39,987 nucleotides of DNA from Sedimenticola thiotaurini (GTDB lineage: Bacteria; Pseudomonadota; Gammaproteobacteria; Chromatiales; Chromatiaceae): the NCBI GenBank assembly GCA_011051715.1, contig DRKP01000074.1:1-39987 (forward strand). Direction: 5' to 3'. This document shows, piece after piece, positions 1 through 8,453 of the stretch. The stretch's first letter is position 1; the number at the start of each line of letters is the position of its first letter. Below the pieces are notes generated by a model. The model did no database searches. It was not told the origin of the DNA and saw only the letters and a program-made list of their open reading frames with translations. The position numbers were made by a program, and so were the translations under genes.

Positions 1-11
1 CCCCGGCCGCC

Positions 12-353
12 TCAGTCAGGGTACTTGCCCACCCGGCGGTAGCGTACCTGGATGCGGTGGTCGCGGCGGCCGGGGATATGGGCCTCTCCCTGCAGGAAGT
101 CGCCCCGCGGCTCGAGATGGGCCACCATCGGAAAATGCTCCCGCTCGCGGCCGAACAGGGGACGCTTCTTGCCGAACTGGTGGATCTCCACCTCGAACCG
201 GATGCTGCCGTCCTTCTGCTTGCGGTAACGGCCCTCGGTATAGTGGTGGGCTCCGCCACCGTGCACGTGCCCCTTCTTCAGGAACAGGACGCCGACCGGC
301 TCCCATCCGTACGGCCCCGCGATCTCGCTGTTCCAGACTCCCTTGATGGCCAT
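12..353 (-). CDS. GrlR-like small regulatory-fold protein
   Basis: A 113-residue protein whose layout is a short N-terminal strand, then a GVLFLKKGHVHGGG-like segment, a YTEGRY motif and a strand ending in EVEIHQF. This resembles the GrlR-type fold, in which a small beta protein has a GG..YxGxY core followed by alternating strands. The start is the ATG at 351-353 because an AAAGGGGGAG stretch lies just upstream. A longer in-frame extension runs antisense through the neighbouring gene and is not real. It follows another small minus-strand gene by about 100 bp. GrlR was described as a negative regulator of type III secretion in enteropathogens, but nothing here shows a secretion system, so only the fold resemblance is claimed. 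No cysteines and no signal peptide are visible. The alternative is a conserved hypothetical of unrelated function. Confidence 0.7.
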   Translation of the reverse strand: MAIKGVWNSEIAGPYGWEPVGVLFLKKGHVHGGGAHHYTEGRYRKQKDGSIRFEVEIHQFGKKRPLFGREREHFPMVAHLEPRGDFLQGEAHIPGRRDHRIQVRYRRVGKYPD

Positions 354-408
354 GCACTCCCCCTTTCTCTGCAGATTCCTCCACCGGGCGGAGGCAATGG
401 TAATGGCA

Positions 409-441
409 TCGCTGCCCTTTGTATAGGGAATCGGGCAGCGA
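409..441. terminator. Perfect 9-bp hairpin between two small genes
   Basis: TCGCTGCCC (409-417) pairs perfectly with GGGCAGCGA (433-441) across a 15-nt loop. It lies between the stop of the acidic gene at 455 and the start of the GrlR-like gene at 353. No T-run follows on the minus strand, so it is either a weak terminator or a processing or attenuation hairpin in a shared transcript. Confidence 0.35.
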
Positions 442-454
442 AAAGAGGAGGGGT

Positions 455-778
455 TCAATCCTCGCCCTCTTCCTCCATCTCGATGCCCTCCACCTCGCGG
501 CCAAGGAAGTCGAACATCACCAGGTCCTTGCCGAACTTGCCCTTGTTGAGCCTCTGTCCCTCCTCCAGGGTCATCGGTTTGAAGGCGTAGTGCAGCGGCT
601 GATCCTCCTCGATCCGGTCTTCCATGATGTAGATCTCGGCCTCGTCCGGGAACCAGTCCTCGATGGAGAACTTGTGGGGCTCTTCCAGCTTGGTGAGGAT
701 CACCTCGTGGTTGGCGATATCCAGGGTGAATTTCTGGCCTGGTTTCAGTGTGGAGATGTCGATGATTCCGTCTTCCAT
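455..778 (-). CDS. Acidic conserved hypothetical protein
   Basis: This encodes 107 residues, strongly acidic, ending in the run EGIEMEEEGED. I do not recognise a family. It has no signal peptide, membrane segment or cysteine, so it is probably cytoplasmic. The second ATG (776-778) is chosen because AGGAAAGAG sits directly before it. The upstream in-frame ATG at 791-793 would place that ribosome-binding site inside the coding region. The 5' leader carries a hairpin at 802-827. The gene lies 101 bp before the GrlR-like gene on the same strand and could be co-transcribed with it. A role as a small partner or regulatory protein is possible but unsupported. Confidence 0.75.
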   Translation of the reverse strand: MEDGIIDISTLKPGQKFTLDIANHEVILTKLEEPHKFSIEDWFPDEAEIYIMEDRIEEDQPLHYAFKPMTLEEGQRLNKGKFGKDLVMFDFLGREVEGIEMEEEGED

Positions 779-801
779 CTGCTCTTTCCTCATCGAATTG
801 G

Positions 802-827
802 GACGCCCCCAATGGCGATGGGGCGTC
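802..827 (-). promoter_or_regulatory. Leader hairpin upstream of acidic gene
   Basis: GACGCCCC (802-809) and GGGGCGTC (820-827) form a perfect 8-bp stem with a 10-nt loop, ending 23 bp upstream of the chosen start of the 455-778 gene. The rest of 779-1052 holds no gene I can support. AT-rich stretches near 880-890 (TAGTATATT read on the minus strand) could be a -10 region, but no convincing -35 accompanies them. Confidence 0.3.
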
Positions 828-1052
828 GTGAAAGGTCGTTTCGACCGGTACGGGTCCGATCGAAGCCCGGGATGCGCCCAATATACTACAGGCAGGGATC
901 GCGATTGACGATCGGTTTGCCTGCCCGGCTTGGGCGGACTGGAAGCTGTGATGCGGGACTGGGCCCGGTTTCTCCGCGACGACAGGGCCGGCAGAGGACC
1001 CTGCCTGCAGCGGAATGGCGGTCTCTGTGCGGGGTCGTTCGTAAGTCGGCCT

Positions 1053-1472
1053 TCAACCGCCCGGCCGGAAAGAGTAGTGGCGGTGGCCCAGGTAGCTGGT
1101 GACGATGGGCGAGGCGACGCCGATCAGGTGGGCGATGTCGTAGGCGTGCCAGGTGAAGCCGGTGGCCGGGAACAGCCATTCCGCCAGTCCGACACTGACC
1201 AGCCACACCTGGGCCAGGGCCACCAGGTTGACCAGGGTGAAGCGGTACAGTTCGGAGCGTACACCGCGGCCCGAGGCCTGGAACACGAACAGGCGCGCCA
1301 GCAGGTAGGCGGTGAGCATGCCGAACAGGTAGGCGAGGGCCACCGCCAGTTCGAAGCTCATCGCCAGGTTCAGCAGCCAGCGCGCCGCCAGGTTGACCAG
1401 GGCGGCGATGCCGCCGGTGACGGCGAAGCGGAAGAACTGGTTGCCGGCAATACGGCGCAGGTGTCGTCTCAT
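1053..1472 (-). CDS. GtrA family membrane protein
   Basis: A 139-residue protein with four hydrophobic helices (roughly residues 13-35, 41-62, 77-98 and 110-130) and the family signature FxRFxxxGGxxxLVN near the N-terminus. GtrA-type proteins move or present undecaprenyl-phosphate-linked sugars at the inner membrane. The start ATG at 1470-1472 overlaps the stop of the upstream FAD oxidoreductase gene by four bases (ATGA), so the two are translationally coupled. The context of oxidoreductase, epimerase and a PMT-type glycosyltransferase fits a lipid-linked sugar modification pathway. The start could not be further upstream because that frame runs antisense through the neighbour. The family call is firm; the substrate is unknown. 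Confidence 0.88.
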   Translation of the reverse strand: MRRHLRRIAGNQFFRFAVTGGIAALVNLAARWLLNLAMSFELAVALAYLFGMLTAYLLARLFVFQASGRGVRSELYRFTLVNLVALAQVWLVSVGLAEWLFPATGFTWHAYDIAHLIGVASPIVTSYLGHRHYSFRPGG

Positions 1473-2758
1473 GGGCCGGGAGGGAGCGCTTCCGCCATCA
1501 TTCTGCCGTAACGCACGCTCTCGGAGATGCCGCGGTCCTCGGGGTAGTAGAAACAGGTATCGGCCACCTGCAGTCCGGCGATCGGCGTCCGGACCGGCGG
1601 CAGCTTGTTGGCGAAGCCCGGTTCGCACACCGGCTGGGCGTGGCGCATGCGGCCGACGAAGCTGCCCAGCAGGTCCCCCTGCTGCAGCGCCGGGTTGATG
1701 CGGCACAGGTAGCCGAAGGTCTCGTCCACGAAGCGGTCGTCGTCCCAGCCGAACTTGGGATGGTCGACCGGCATGTAATAGGGGATGTAGACCAGGTGAT
1801 CCTGTACCGGGCGCAGATTGGAGAATTCGACGATGCCCGGGATCTCCATGGCGGGGTCGTTGACATTGAGCCAGAAGTGGCGGGTCACCCGCCGCTTCAG
1901 CTTCAGCAGCACGCAGGCCACGCCGATGTTGGTGATCGCCCGGTAGCGCCGCTTCCACTCCTCCGGCAGCGCCGGGACCATCTCCGGCACCAGCGGGACC
2001 GGGGCGGTGGAGATCACGGCGTCGTAAGGTTCGCTGCCGGCATCGGTGCGCACCCCCGTGACCCGCTCCCCGGCCACCTCGACCTCGCGTACCGGGCTGG
2101 ACAGCAGGATGCGGCCGCCGCCGGAGCGGATCGCCTCCACCAGGGCCGTGACCAGGGTCTCCGATCCCCCCTCCAGATAGCCGAGCTGCTCCTGGAACAC
2201 GGATCTCCGCGAGGTGCCGACGCGCTTGATCCGGGTCCAGATCCAGGCGGCGGATATGTTGTCCGTGTACTGGTGGAACTTGAGTTCGAACAGCCGCCGC
2301 CACAGCAGGTCGTAGGTGCGCTGGCCAAGCTCGCTGGTGAGCCATTCGCTGGCGCGGCGCTGCTCCAGCGGCTGCCAGTCCTGCCGCCGGGTGGCGAGGA
2401 ACATGCGGGCGCCGTAGCGCAGCCGCTCCAGCAGCCCGAGGCGGTCGAAGCGCAGCAGCGACAGGGGATCGCCCCAGTCGTAGTGGCGGCCGTCGATGTA
2501 GTAGCCCATGCTGGTGTCGCGCCAGCGCAACCGGTCGGCGATGCCCAGCTCCCGCAGCAGGTCGAAGTGGGCCTGATCCGCCTTGCAGATGAAGTGGTAG
2601 TAACGCTCGATGCTGAGGCCGTCGAAGTCGAAGTGGGCGGCCATGCCGCCGGGGCGGTCGTCGGCCTCGTAGACGGTGACGTCGTGGCCGGCCCTGACCG
2701 CGTGGTAGGCGGCGGCCAGGCCCATGGCGCCGGAACCGATGACGGCGACCCTGGTCAT
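1469..2758 (-). CDS. FAD-dependent oxidoreductase (amine oxidase/UDP-galactopyranose mutase-like)
   Basis: A 429-residue protein opening with a dinucleotide-binding Rossmann motif, VAVIGSGAMGLAAAYHAV (residues 4-21), followed by an acidic strand end (VYEADDRPGG). This is typical of the NAD(P)-binding/amine-oxidase superfamily that includes protoporphyrinogen oxidase-like and UDP-galactopyranose mutase-like enzymes. The family uses non-covalent FAD; the substrate cannot be read from the sequence. It is sandwiched between an NAD epimerase gene upstream and a GtrA-like gene that overlaps its stop, so a sugar or polyprenyl-linked substrate is a reasonable inference. The start ATG at 2756-2758 puts the Rossmann motif at the very N-terminus, as expected. 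Confidence 0.88.
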   Translation of the reverse strand: MTRVAVIGSGAMGLAAAYHAVRAGHDVTVYEADDRPGGMAAHFDFDGLSIERYYHFICKADQAHFDLLRELGIADRLRWRDTSMGYYIDGRHYDWGDPLSLLRFDRLGLLERLRYGARMFLATRRQDWQPLEQRRASEWLTSELGQRTYDLLWRRLFELKFHQYTDNISAAWIWTRIKRVGTSRRSVFQEQLGYLEGGSETLVTALVEAIRSGGGRILLSSPVREVEVAGERVTGVRTDAGSEPYDAVISTAPVPLVPEMVPALPEEWKRRYRAITNIGVACVLLKLKRRVTRHFWLNVNDPAMEIPGIVEFSNLRPVQDHLVYIPYYMPVDHPKFGWDDDRFVDETFGYLCRINPALQQGDLLGSFVGRMRHAQPVCEPGFANKLPPVRTPIAGLQVADTCFYYPEDRGISESVRYGRMMAEALPPGP

Positions 2759-2794
2759 GCTTTCATCTCCTCGTTGCCCTCCTCGACAATTCCC

Positions 2795-2822
2795 TGGATC
2801 CCGGCCTTCCCGGGATGGAGGG
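2795..2822. repeat. Dispersed palindromic repeat / possible terminator
   Basis: ATCCCGG (2798-2804) and CCGGGAT (2810-2816) form a perfect 7-bp stem with a 5-nt loop, just after the stop of the epimerase gene and before the FAD oxidoreductase gene. The flanks (TGGATCCC, GGGATGGAGGG) match the general pattern of the short GGATTCCGGC-type palindromes seen elsewhere in this window (24870-24930, 31901-31922, 32482-32505). It may serve as an intercistronic hairpin. Confidence 0.5.
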
Positions 2823-2836
2823 ATGTCCGGATACCC

Positions 2837-3778
2837 CTAGAACTCCAGCACCACGTCCGCGTAGCGGGGGTCGTTGAAGGTCTCGTCGAAGGCCTGTTCC
2901 AGCGGCGTCGGTTCGACCCCGAAGATGCCGGGCCAGTCGATCACGTCGAACACCTCCGGGATCACCAGTGCCTCCAGCTGCCGGGTGGTGAAGGGCGGGT
3001 CGCGGTCGAACAGGGCCCAGGTCCAGAGCAGTCCCCAGAACAGCCGGTAGGGGATGCGCACGATCGGCGTGCGGGCGCCGGTCACCCGCCTGATGCTGCG
3101 CATGATGTCGATGTAGTCGATCTGTTCCAGTCCCGAGATGTCGTAGACCCTGTCCGCCGGTGGCCGCTCCATGCAGGCCATGATGATGTTGCAGAAGTCC
3201 TTCACATAGAGCGGCTGGCGGGCGAAGCGGCCGCTGCCCGGCACCGGGTATACCGGCACCCGGCGCATGAAGCGGGCGAGCCAGCCCAGGTGCTTGCGGT
3301 CGAACCAGCCGAACATCAGGGTGGGGCGCAGCACCACGTGGGGGATAGGGCTGTCCAGCACCAGCCGCTCCTGGATCTCCTTGGTCTCGGTGTAGTCGTC
3401 CTCCGCCCGCGAGTTGATGACGGAAGAGCTGATGTGTACCAGATACTCCACCCCATGGGCCTGCGCCGCCGCCAGCACCCGCTCGGTGGCGGTGACGTTG
3501 TTGGCGATGAACTCCTCCCGCTTCAGGCCGCCGATCTGGGCATGCAGGATCAGCACCTGCCGCACCCCGGTGAAGGCCTGCTCCCACTCCCCCGGCCGGG
3601 ACAGGTCCGCCTCCACCACCTCGATCTCCGGGTGCAGGCGACGCAGCACCCGGGTGTTGTGGGGGTGCTTGTCGATCGCCACCAGGTTGCGGTAGCCGCG
3701 CTCGAGCAGGTGCACGATCAGGTTCTGACCGACCAGCCCGGCGCCGCCGGTTACCAGGATTTTCTCTGCTGTTTCCAT
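2837..3778 (-). CDS. NAD-dependent epimerase/dehydratase (extended SDR)
   Basis: A 313-residue extended short-chain dehydrogenase. The Rossmann glycine motif ILVTGGAGLVGQNL is at residues 7-20, and an acidic residue ends the second strand (AIDKHPHN). The family usually has a YxxxK catalytic pair, and here the sequence reads DDYTETKEIQE, giving Y and K with the right spacing. These enzymes epimerise or dehydrate nucleotide sugars or oxidise related alcohols using NAD(P). The start ATG at 3776-3778 is chosen because it places the Rossmann motif at the N-terminus. An earlier in-frame ATG at 3835 adds 19 residues of unlikely composition. It is the first gene of a minus-strand set with the oxidoreductase and GtrA gene and is divergent from the glycosyltransferase. 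The exact substrate is unknown. Confidence 0.87.
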   Translation of the reverse strand: METAEKILVTGGAGLVGQNLIVHLLERGYRNLVAIDKHPHNTRVLRRLHPEIEVVEADLSRPGEWEQAFTGVRQVLILHAQIGGLKREEFIANNVTATERVLAAAQAHGVEYLVHISSSVINSRAEDDYTETKEIQERLVLDSPIPHVVLRPTLMFGWFDRKHLGWLARFMRRVPVYPVPGSGRFARQPLYVKDFCNIIMACMERPPADRVYDISGLEQIDYIDIMRSIRRVTGARTPIVRIPYRLFWGLLWTWALFDRDPPFTTRQLEALVIPEVFDVIDWPGIFGVEPTPLEQAFDETFNDPRYADVVLEF

Positions 3779-3868
3779 CCGGATTCCGCTACAATCGCCG
3801 CCCGGGTTCCAGTTGGCGGCCCACCCGGGCGCCATCGGCCCGCCGCGTGATCATACCCCGGAAGCCCC

Positions 3869-5380
3869 ATGCCAGACATCCTGAATCCGAGCCGGTATCC
3901 GCCGTCGCGCCTGTTCCTGCACCTGTTCTGGGTCACCCTGGCGATCAAGCTGCTGCTGGCGACGGCGCTGCCGCTCACCGGCGACGAGGCCTATTTCTTT
4001 CTCTGGGGCCGCCATCCCGCCCTCGGCTACTACGACCATCCGCCCATGATCGGCTGGTGGCTGACCGCCCTGATGAGCGTGGGCGACGCCCTGTGGTGGC
4101 TGCGCATGCCGTCGGTGCTGCTGTCCCATGCCATCGCCCTGGGGATCGTGCTCCTGCTGCGGGAGCGGGATCAGGCGCTGGCCTGGCTCACCGGCAGTCT
4201 CTACCTGGTGGCCCCGATGAGCCTGCTCGGGGTGCTGATCACCACCGATACTCCGGTGATCCTGTTCAGTTTCCTCACCGTGTTCGCGTTCGACCGGGCG
4301 GTACGCGGACGCCACTTCGCCTGGTTCGCCGCCGCCGGCCTGTTCCTGGGCCTGGCCATGCTCTCCAAGTACTTCGCCGGTCTGCTCGCCCTGGCCCTGG
4401 TCGCCTACCTGGTGGTGGCCCCCGATCGGCGGCGGACGGCCCTGGGCCTGCTGCTGGTGACGCTGCTGTCGTCGGCCCTGTTCAGCATCAACCTCTACTG
4501 GAACTACACCCACTGCCTGGACAACTTCCTGTTCAATTTCATCACCCGCAACCGCGATCTGGCGCCCTGGTACAACCCCCTGGTCTACCTGGCGACCCTG
4601 GTCTACGTGGTGACGCCGCCGGTGGCCTGGTACCTGCTGCGCGGGAAGGGCCGTCCCGCCGGCGCCGGACGCCAGCTGCGCCTGTTCCTGGTGCTCAACC
4701 TGGTGCCCTACGGGCTGCTGGGGCTGCTCTCCCTCGCCAAGCTGATCGGCCTGCACTGGCTGCTGGGGTTCTACGCCTTCAGCTTCGTCCTGCTGGCGCT
4801 GCTGCGCGGCAGTGATGCCCTGCGCGGGGCGATCCGCTTCAATCTCTGGTTCAGCGGTGCCCACCTGGCGCTGGTGCTGGTGCTCCTGCTGCTGCCCTGG
4901 CAGTCCCTGCCCCTGGGTCCGGAACAGCAGAAGAAGATCATCGACGCCACCCGCCAGGGCTGGGTCTGGGAGGCGGTCCGGCCGCTGGCCGAAGGACGCC
5001 ACCTGTTCACCCGCAGCTATGCCGGCGCCGGGGAGATGGCCTACTACGCCAAGCGGCCGGTGGGGGTGTTCGGCCAGGGTTCGTTCCACGCCCGCGAGGA
5101 CGACAAGCACACCCGTTTCGACCGGCTCGACGGCGCCGACTTCCTGATCTTCCAGAGCAACGACCGGCCGCTGGGGGACTATACCCCTTACTTCGACCGG
5201 GTCGAGGTCCGCACCATCGATGTCCATGGAGCGAAGTTCAGCGTGGTGCTGGGCGACGGCTTCCGTTACCCCGTTTACCGGGAGAAGGTGCTGAAACGGA
5301 TCGACCAGCGCTTCTACCGCATCCCCGGGGGCTGGCCGGTGGGGGCGTGCTACTTCAAGGAGCGCTACGGCTTCCCCTGA
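3869..5380 (+). CDS. PMT/ArnT-type glycosyltransferase (GT39/GT83-like)
   Basis: A 503-residue polytopic membrane protein with about ten hydrophobic helices. The first periplasmic loop carries the family signature, TGDEAYFFLWGRH, followed by YYDHPPMIGWW (about residues 37-62); its Asp-Glu is the expected catalytic or metal-binding acid pair. Enzymes of this family transfer a sugar from a polyprenyl-phosphate donor to lipid A, protein or another envelope acceptor on the periplasmic face. The long C-terminal third (from about residue 345) is a less hydrophobic periplasmic domain. It is divergent from the epimerase, and with the GtrA and oxidoreductase genes suggests one pathway that makes, flips and transfers a lipid-linked sugar. 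The acceptor cannot be inferred. Confidence 0.87.
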   Translation: MPDILNPSRYPPSRLFLHLFWVTLAIKLLLATALPLTGDEAYFFLWGRHPALGYYDHPPMIGWWLTALMSVGDALWWLRMPSVLLSHAIALGIVLLLRERDQALAWLTGSLYLVAPMSLLGVLITTDTPVILFSFLTVFAFDRAVRGRHFAWFAAAGLFLGLAMLSKYFAGLLALALVAYLVVAPDRRRTALGLLLVTLLSSALFSINLYWNYTHCLDNFLFNFITRNRDLAPWYNPLVYLATLVYVVTPPVAWYLLRGKGRPAGAGRQLRLFLVLNLVPYGLLGLLSLAKLIGLHWLLGFYAFSFVLLALLRGSDALRGAIRFNLWFSGAHLALVLVLLLLPWQSLPLGPEQQKKIIDATRQGWVWEAVRPLAEGRHLFTRSYAGAGEMAYYAKRPVGVFGQGSFHAREDDKHTRFDRLDGADFLIFQSNDRPLGDYTPYFDRVEVRTIDVHGAKFSVVLGDGFRYPVYREKVLKRIDQRFYRIPGGWPVGACYFKERYGFP

Positions 5381-5471
5381 TCCGTCATGCCGGCCCGCCC
5401 TCCCCGAAGTCCATCGGCAGCGGCCCGGCTGCCGGGGGAACCCGGGGCGATACCGGGGCAGGCATTCTTTG

Positions 5472-5477
5472 TATACT
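5472..5477 (+). promoter_or_regulatory. Possible -10 element for nhaA
   Basis: TATACT occurs 70 bp upstream of the nhaA start, in an AT-richer patch of an otherwise GC-rich gap. I see no good -35 match at 16-18 bp, so the promoter is only tentative. The preceding stretch 5381-5460 resembles the dispersed CCGTCATGCCGG-type repeat. Confidence 0.25.
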
Positions 5478-5547
5478 CTACTACATTCGCCCCGATCGCC
5501 CGGCCCGGGCAGGCGGCATGTCCCTTCCCCGCTGAGGAGATCCACTG

Positions 5548-6933
5548 GTGCCAGAACAACGCCGTCTCTATTTCGCTCCCTGGGAACGGGCCTACGAACG
5601 CATCGCCACCCCGTTCGAGGAGTTTCTGCACCGCCAGACCACCACCGGCATTCTGCTCATCGGCTGTGCCATCGTCGCCCTGATCATCGCCAACAGCCCC
5701 CTCTACGAGGCCTATCAGCACCTGCTGCACCTGGAGGTGGGCTTCGCCGCCGGCAGCCGCGTCTTCGAGTACTCGGTGCACCACTGGATCAACGACGGCC
5801 TGATGACCATCTTCTTCTTCGTCGTCGGACTGGAGATCAAGCGCGAAGTACTGGTGGGGGAGCTGTCGAACATCCGCAATGCCATGCTGCCGGTGATCGC
5901 GGCCATCGGCGGCATGGTGGTGCCGGCATTGATATATGTCTGGATCAACGCCGGTACCGATGGGGTGAGTGGCTGGGGGATCCCGATGGCGACCGACATC
6001 GCCTTTGCCGTCGGTGTCATGGCGCTGCTCGGCAACCGGGTGCCACGGGGACTGCTGACCTTTCTCGTCGCCCTGGCCATCGTCGACGATCTGGGAGCGG
6101 TGACCGTGATCGCCCTCTTCTATACCGCCGAGATCAATCTCGGCTATCTCGGCCTGGCCGCACTGATCACCATCCTGATGTACGCGCTCAACCTGAGTGG
6201 CATCCGCCGGGCCCTGCCCTACTTCATCCTCGCCACCTTTCTCTGGATCAGCATGCAGGGTTCTGGCATCCATGCCACCATCGCCGGCATCATCGCGGCC
6301 TGGACCATACCCGCCTATTCCCGCTACCAGCCGCGGCTGTTCAGCCACCGGATGCGTGAGCTGCTGGACCAGTTCGATGCCAGCGAGACCCCGGGGCAGC
6401 CGCTGATCAACAATGCGCAGCAGACCGGCAGGGTATGGAACATGAACCAGACCATGCTGTTGATGGTGTCGCCGCTGCAGAAGCTGGAGAGCGCCCTGCA
6501 CATCCCCTCCACCTACATCGTCATCCCCCTGTTCGCCCTGGCCAATGCCGCCATTCCGCTGGATCTGGCCTCGCTGGCGGCGGCCTTCGACAACCTCATC
6601 GCCCTGGGCATCATGGCGGGCCTGGTGCTGGGCAAGCTGATCGGTGTGGCGGGGACCGTGATCCTGGCGGTGAAGCTCGGTATCGGTCGCCTGCCCCAGG
6701 GGGTGACCCCCAGCCACATCGTCGGTGCCGGTCTGCTCGCCGGCATCGGCTTCACCATGTCCATCTTCATCTCCGAACTGGCATTCAAGTGGGATGGTTC
6801 CCTGGTGGTGGTGGCGAAGATGGGGATCCTGGCGGCGTCCCTGGTGGCCGGTTTCGGCGGCTATGCCTGGCTGCGCTGGATGACGCCGCCGATCGAGGAC
6901 GAAGGGGAGAACACCGACACCGGTGGCCACTGA
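5548..6933 (+). CDS. nhaA: Na+/H+ antiporter NhaA
   Basis: A 461-residue NhaA-family antiporter, a little longer than the roughly 390-residue E. coli protein. It exchanges sodium for protons across the inner membrane to control pH and salt. The three transport aspartates are present: D150 in MATDIAFAVGV, and D180-D181 in AIVDDLGAV, matching the family's D133 and D163-D164. The sequence FFFVVGLEIKREV (about 89-101) is also a family signature. The start is GTG at 5548, preceded by GAGGAG with good spacing. The N-terminal 25 residues (APWERAYERIATPFEEF) are a cytoplasmic amphipathic lead-in seen in long NhaA forms. The cardiolipin synthase gene follows by 27 bp and may be co-transcribed. Confidence 0.96.
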   Translation: MPEQRRLYFAPWERAYERIATPFEEFLHRQTTTGILLIGCAIVALIIANSPLYEAYQHLLHLEVGFAAGSRVFEYSVHHWINDGLMTIFFFVVGLEIKREVLVGELSNIRNAMLPVIAAIGGMVVPALIYVWINAGTDGVSGWGIPMATDIAFAVGVMALLGNRVPRGLLTFLVALAIVDDLGAVTVIALFYTAEINLGYLGLAALITILMYALNLSGIRRALPYFILATFLWISMQGSGIHATIAGIIAAWTIPAYSRYQPRLFSHRMRELLDQFDASETPGQPLINNAQQTGRVWNMNQTMLLMVSPLQKLESALHIPSTYIVIPLFALANAAIPLDLASLAAAFDNLIALGIMAGLVLGKLIGVAGTVILAVKLGIGRLPQGVTPSHIVGAGLLAGIGFTMSIFISELAFKWDGSLVVVAKMGILAASLVAGFGGYAWLRWMTPPIEDEGENTDTGGH

Positions 6934-6960
6934 ACCGGTTGCCCGGCGCACGGAACCGTC

Positions 6961-8424
6961 ATGGTGGAGAACGAGGTCCACTGGCTCATCCATCTGCTCT
7001 ATCTGGCGGGTTATCTGCTGGCGCTGGCGCTGGTGGTGCGTATCGTCATGCTGCAGCGGCCGGCCGGCGTCACCTTCGCCTGGATCCTGGTGGTGCTGCT
7101 GCTGCCCTATGTCGGTGCGCTGGCCTACCTGCTGATCGGGGAGAGGCGGCTGGGCGAAACCCGGTCCCGGCGGGCGAGCGCGATCCACCGGCTCTACGAG
7201 GACTGGCTCGATGACCTGAAGCGGCGCTTCGGCGATGCCGGTGAGCGGTTGCCGGAGCGCCACCGCCCGCTGGTCCGGGAGGCGATCCAGGTGACCGGGC
7301 TGCCGCCGATGCCGGGCAACCGGCTGCAGCTGCTGGATCACTACGAGGCCATCTTCCGGGCGATGATCGGGGATATCGACCAGGCGGTCTCCTACTGTCA
7401 CCTGGAGTTCTACATCTGGAGCGAGGGCGGGCTCGCCGACGAGCTGGCCCAGGCCCTGTTGCGGGCGCGGCAGCGGGGTGTCGTCTGCCGGGTGCAGCTG
7501 GATGCCGTCGGCAGCAAGCCGTTTCTCCAGGGGAAGTGGGCCCGCCGCCTGCGCGAAGGCGGGGTCGAGCTGGTGGAGGCGCTGCCGGTCAGCCCGCTGC
7601 GGCTGCTGTTCCGGCGCATGGATCTGCGCAACCACCGCAAGATCATGGTGATCGACGGTCGTGTCGGCTATACCGGCAGCCAGAATCTGGTCGATCCCCG
7701 CTTCTTCAAGCAACAGGCGGGTGTGGGGGAGTGGATCGACGTCATGATCCGGGCCGAGGGTCCGGTGCTGGAGGCGTTGATCGGCGTCGTGGTCGAGGAC
7801 TGGCAGCAGGAGACCGGGCGCGCCCTCGAGGTGATCGAGACCTATGCCGATAACATGGCGGGCGACAGCGGGGGCTCCACCCCGGTGCAGGTGATCCCCT
7901 CAGGCCCCTCCTATCGTTACATGGCGATCCACCAGCTGCTGACCACGGTGCTGTACTCCGCCCGCCGCGAGCTGCTGCTGGTGACCCCGTACTTCGTCCC
8001 CGACGATACCCTGAAGCTGGCGCTGATGTCCGCCGCCCAGCGGGGTGTGGAGGTCACCCTGCTGGTCCCGGAACGGGTCGACTCCCTGCTGGTGCGCTAC
8101 GCCAGCCGTTCCCTGTTCGACGATCTGCTGGCGGTGGGGGTGCGGGTGGCCCAGTTCCGCGGCGGCCTGCTGCATACCAAGGCGATCATCGTGGACGGCG
8201 GATTCACCGTGCTGGGCTCGGTCAACATGGACATGCGCAGCCTGTGGCTCAATTTCGAGATCAGCCTGTTCGTCTACGACCGCGATTTCACCCGTCGCAC
8301 CCGCCAGCTGGTCCGGGGCTACCTGGCCGACAGCCGTTTCATCGATGCGGAGGCCTGGCGGCAGCGGCCGGCGCGGCAGCGTCTGGTGGAGAACCTGGCG
8401 CGGCTGGTCGGCCCCCTGCTGTGA
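6961..8424 (+). CDS. cls: Cardiolipin synthase
   Basis: A 487-residue phospholipase D-family enzyme that joins two phosphatidylglycerol molecules to make cardiolipin at the inner membrane. Two N-terminal transmembrane helices (about 8-29 and 37-59) precede the catalytic region. Both HKD motifs are intact: NHRKIMVIDG (H225, K227, D232) and LHTKAIIVDGG (H405, K407, D412), each followed by a GS.N motif. The length matches bacterial ClsA. There is no strong ribosome-binding site before the ATG. It lies 27 bp after nhaA and 29 bp before tamA, consistent with an envelope-related transcription unit. Confidence 0.95.
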   Translation: MVENEVHWLIHLLYLAGYLLALALVVRIVMLQRPAGVTFAWILVVLLLPYVGALAYLLIGERRLGETRSRRASAIHRLYEDWLDDLKRRFGDAGERLPERHRPLVREAIQVTGLPPMPGNRLQLLDHYEAIFRAMIGDIDQAVSYCHLEFYIWSEGGLADELAQALLRARQRGVVCRVQLDAVGSKPFLQGKWARRLREGGVELVEALPVSPLRLLFRRMDLRNHRKIMVIDGRVGYTGSQNLVDPRFFKQQAGVGEWIDVMIRAEGPVLEALIGVVVEDWQQETGRALEVIETYADNMAGDSGGSTPVQVIPSGPSYRYMAIHQLLTTVLYSARRELLLVTPYFVPDDTLKLALMSAAQRGVEVTLLVPERVDSLLVRYASRSLFDDLLAVGVRVAQFRGGLLHTKAIIVDGGFTVLGSVNMDMRSLWLNFEISLFVYDRDFTRRTRQLVRGYLADSRFIDAEAWRQRPARQRLVENLARLVGPLL

Positions 8425-8453
8425 CCGGCATGGGGCGGTAGCAGGTGACCCGG

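Noticed and set aside
2837..3835. Longer epimerase start at 3835
   Set aside because: The added 19 residues are not part of the Rossmann fold; the ATG at 3776-3778 gives the standard N-terminus.
1640..3850. 736-codon plus-strand frame through the oxidoreductase and epimerase genes
   Set aside because: The frame is antisense to two Rossmann-fold genes and has no domain of its own.
3851..5545. Very long open frame (564 codons) antisense to the PMT-type glycosyltransferase
   Set aside because: High GC content keeps antisense frames open; the composition is Gln/Gly/Glu/Arg-rich without any domain, and the plus-strand gene is well supported.
5365..7713. 782-codon open frame on the minus strand across nhaA and cls
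   Set aside because: It is fully antisense to two clear families and shows low-complexity Gln/His/Asp-rich content typical of shadow frames.
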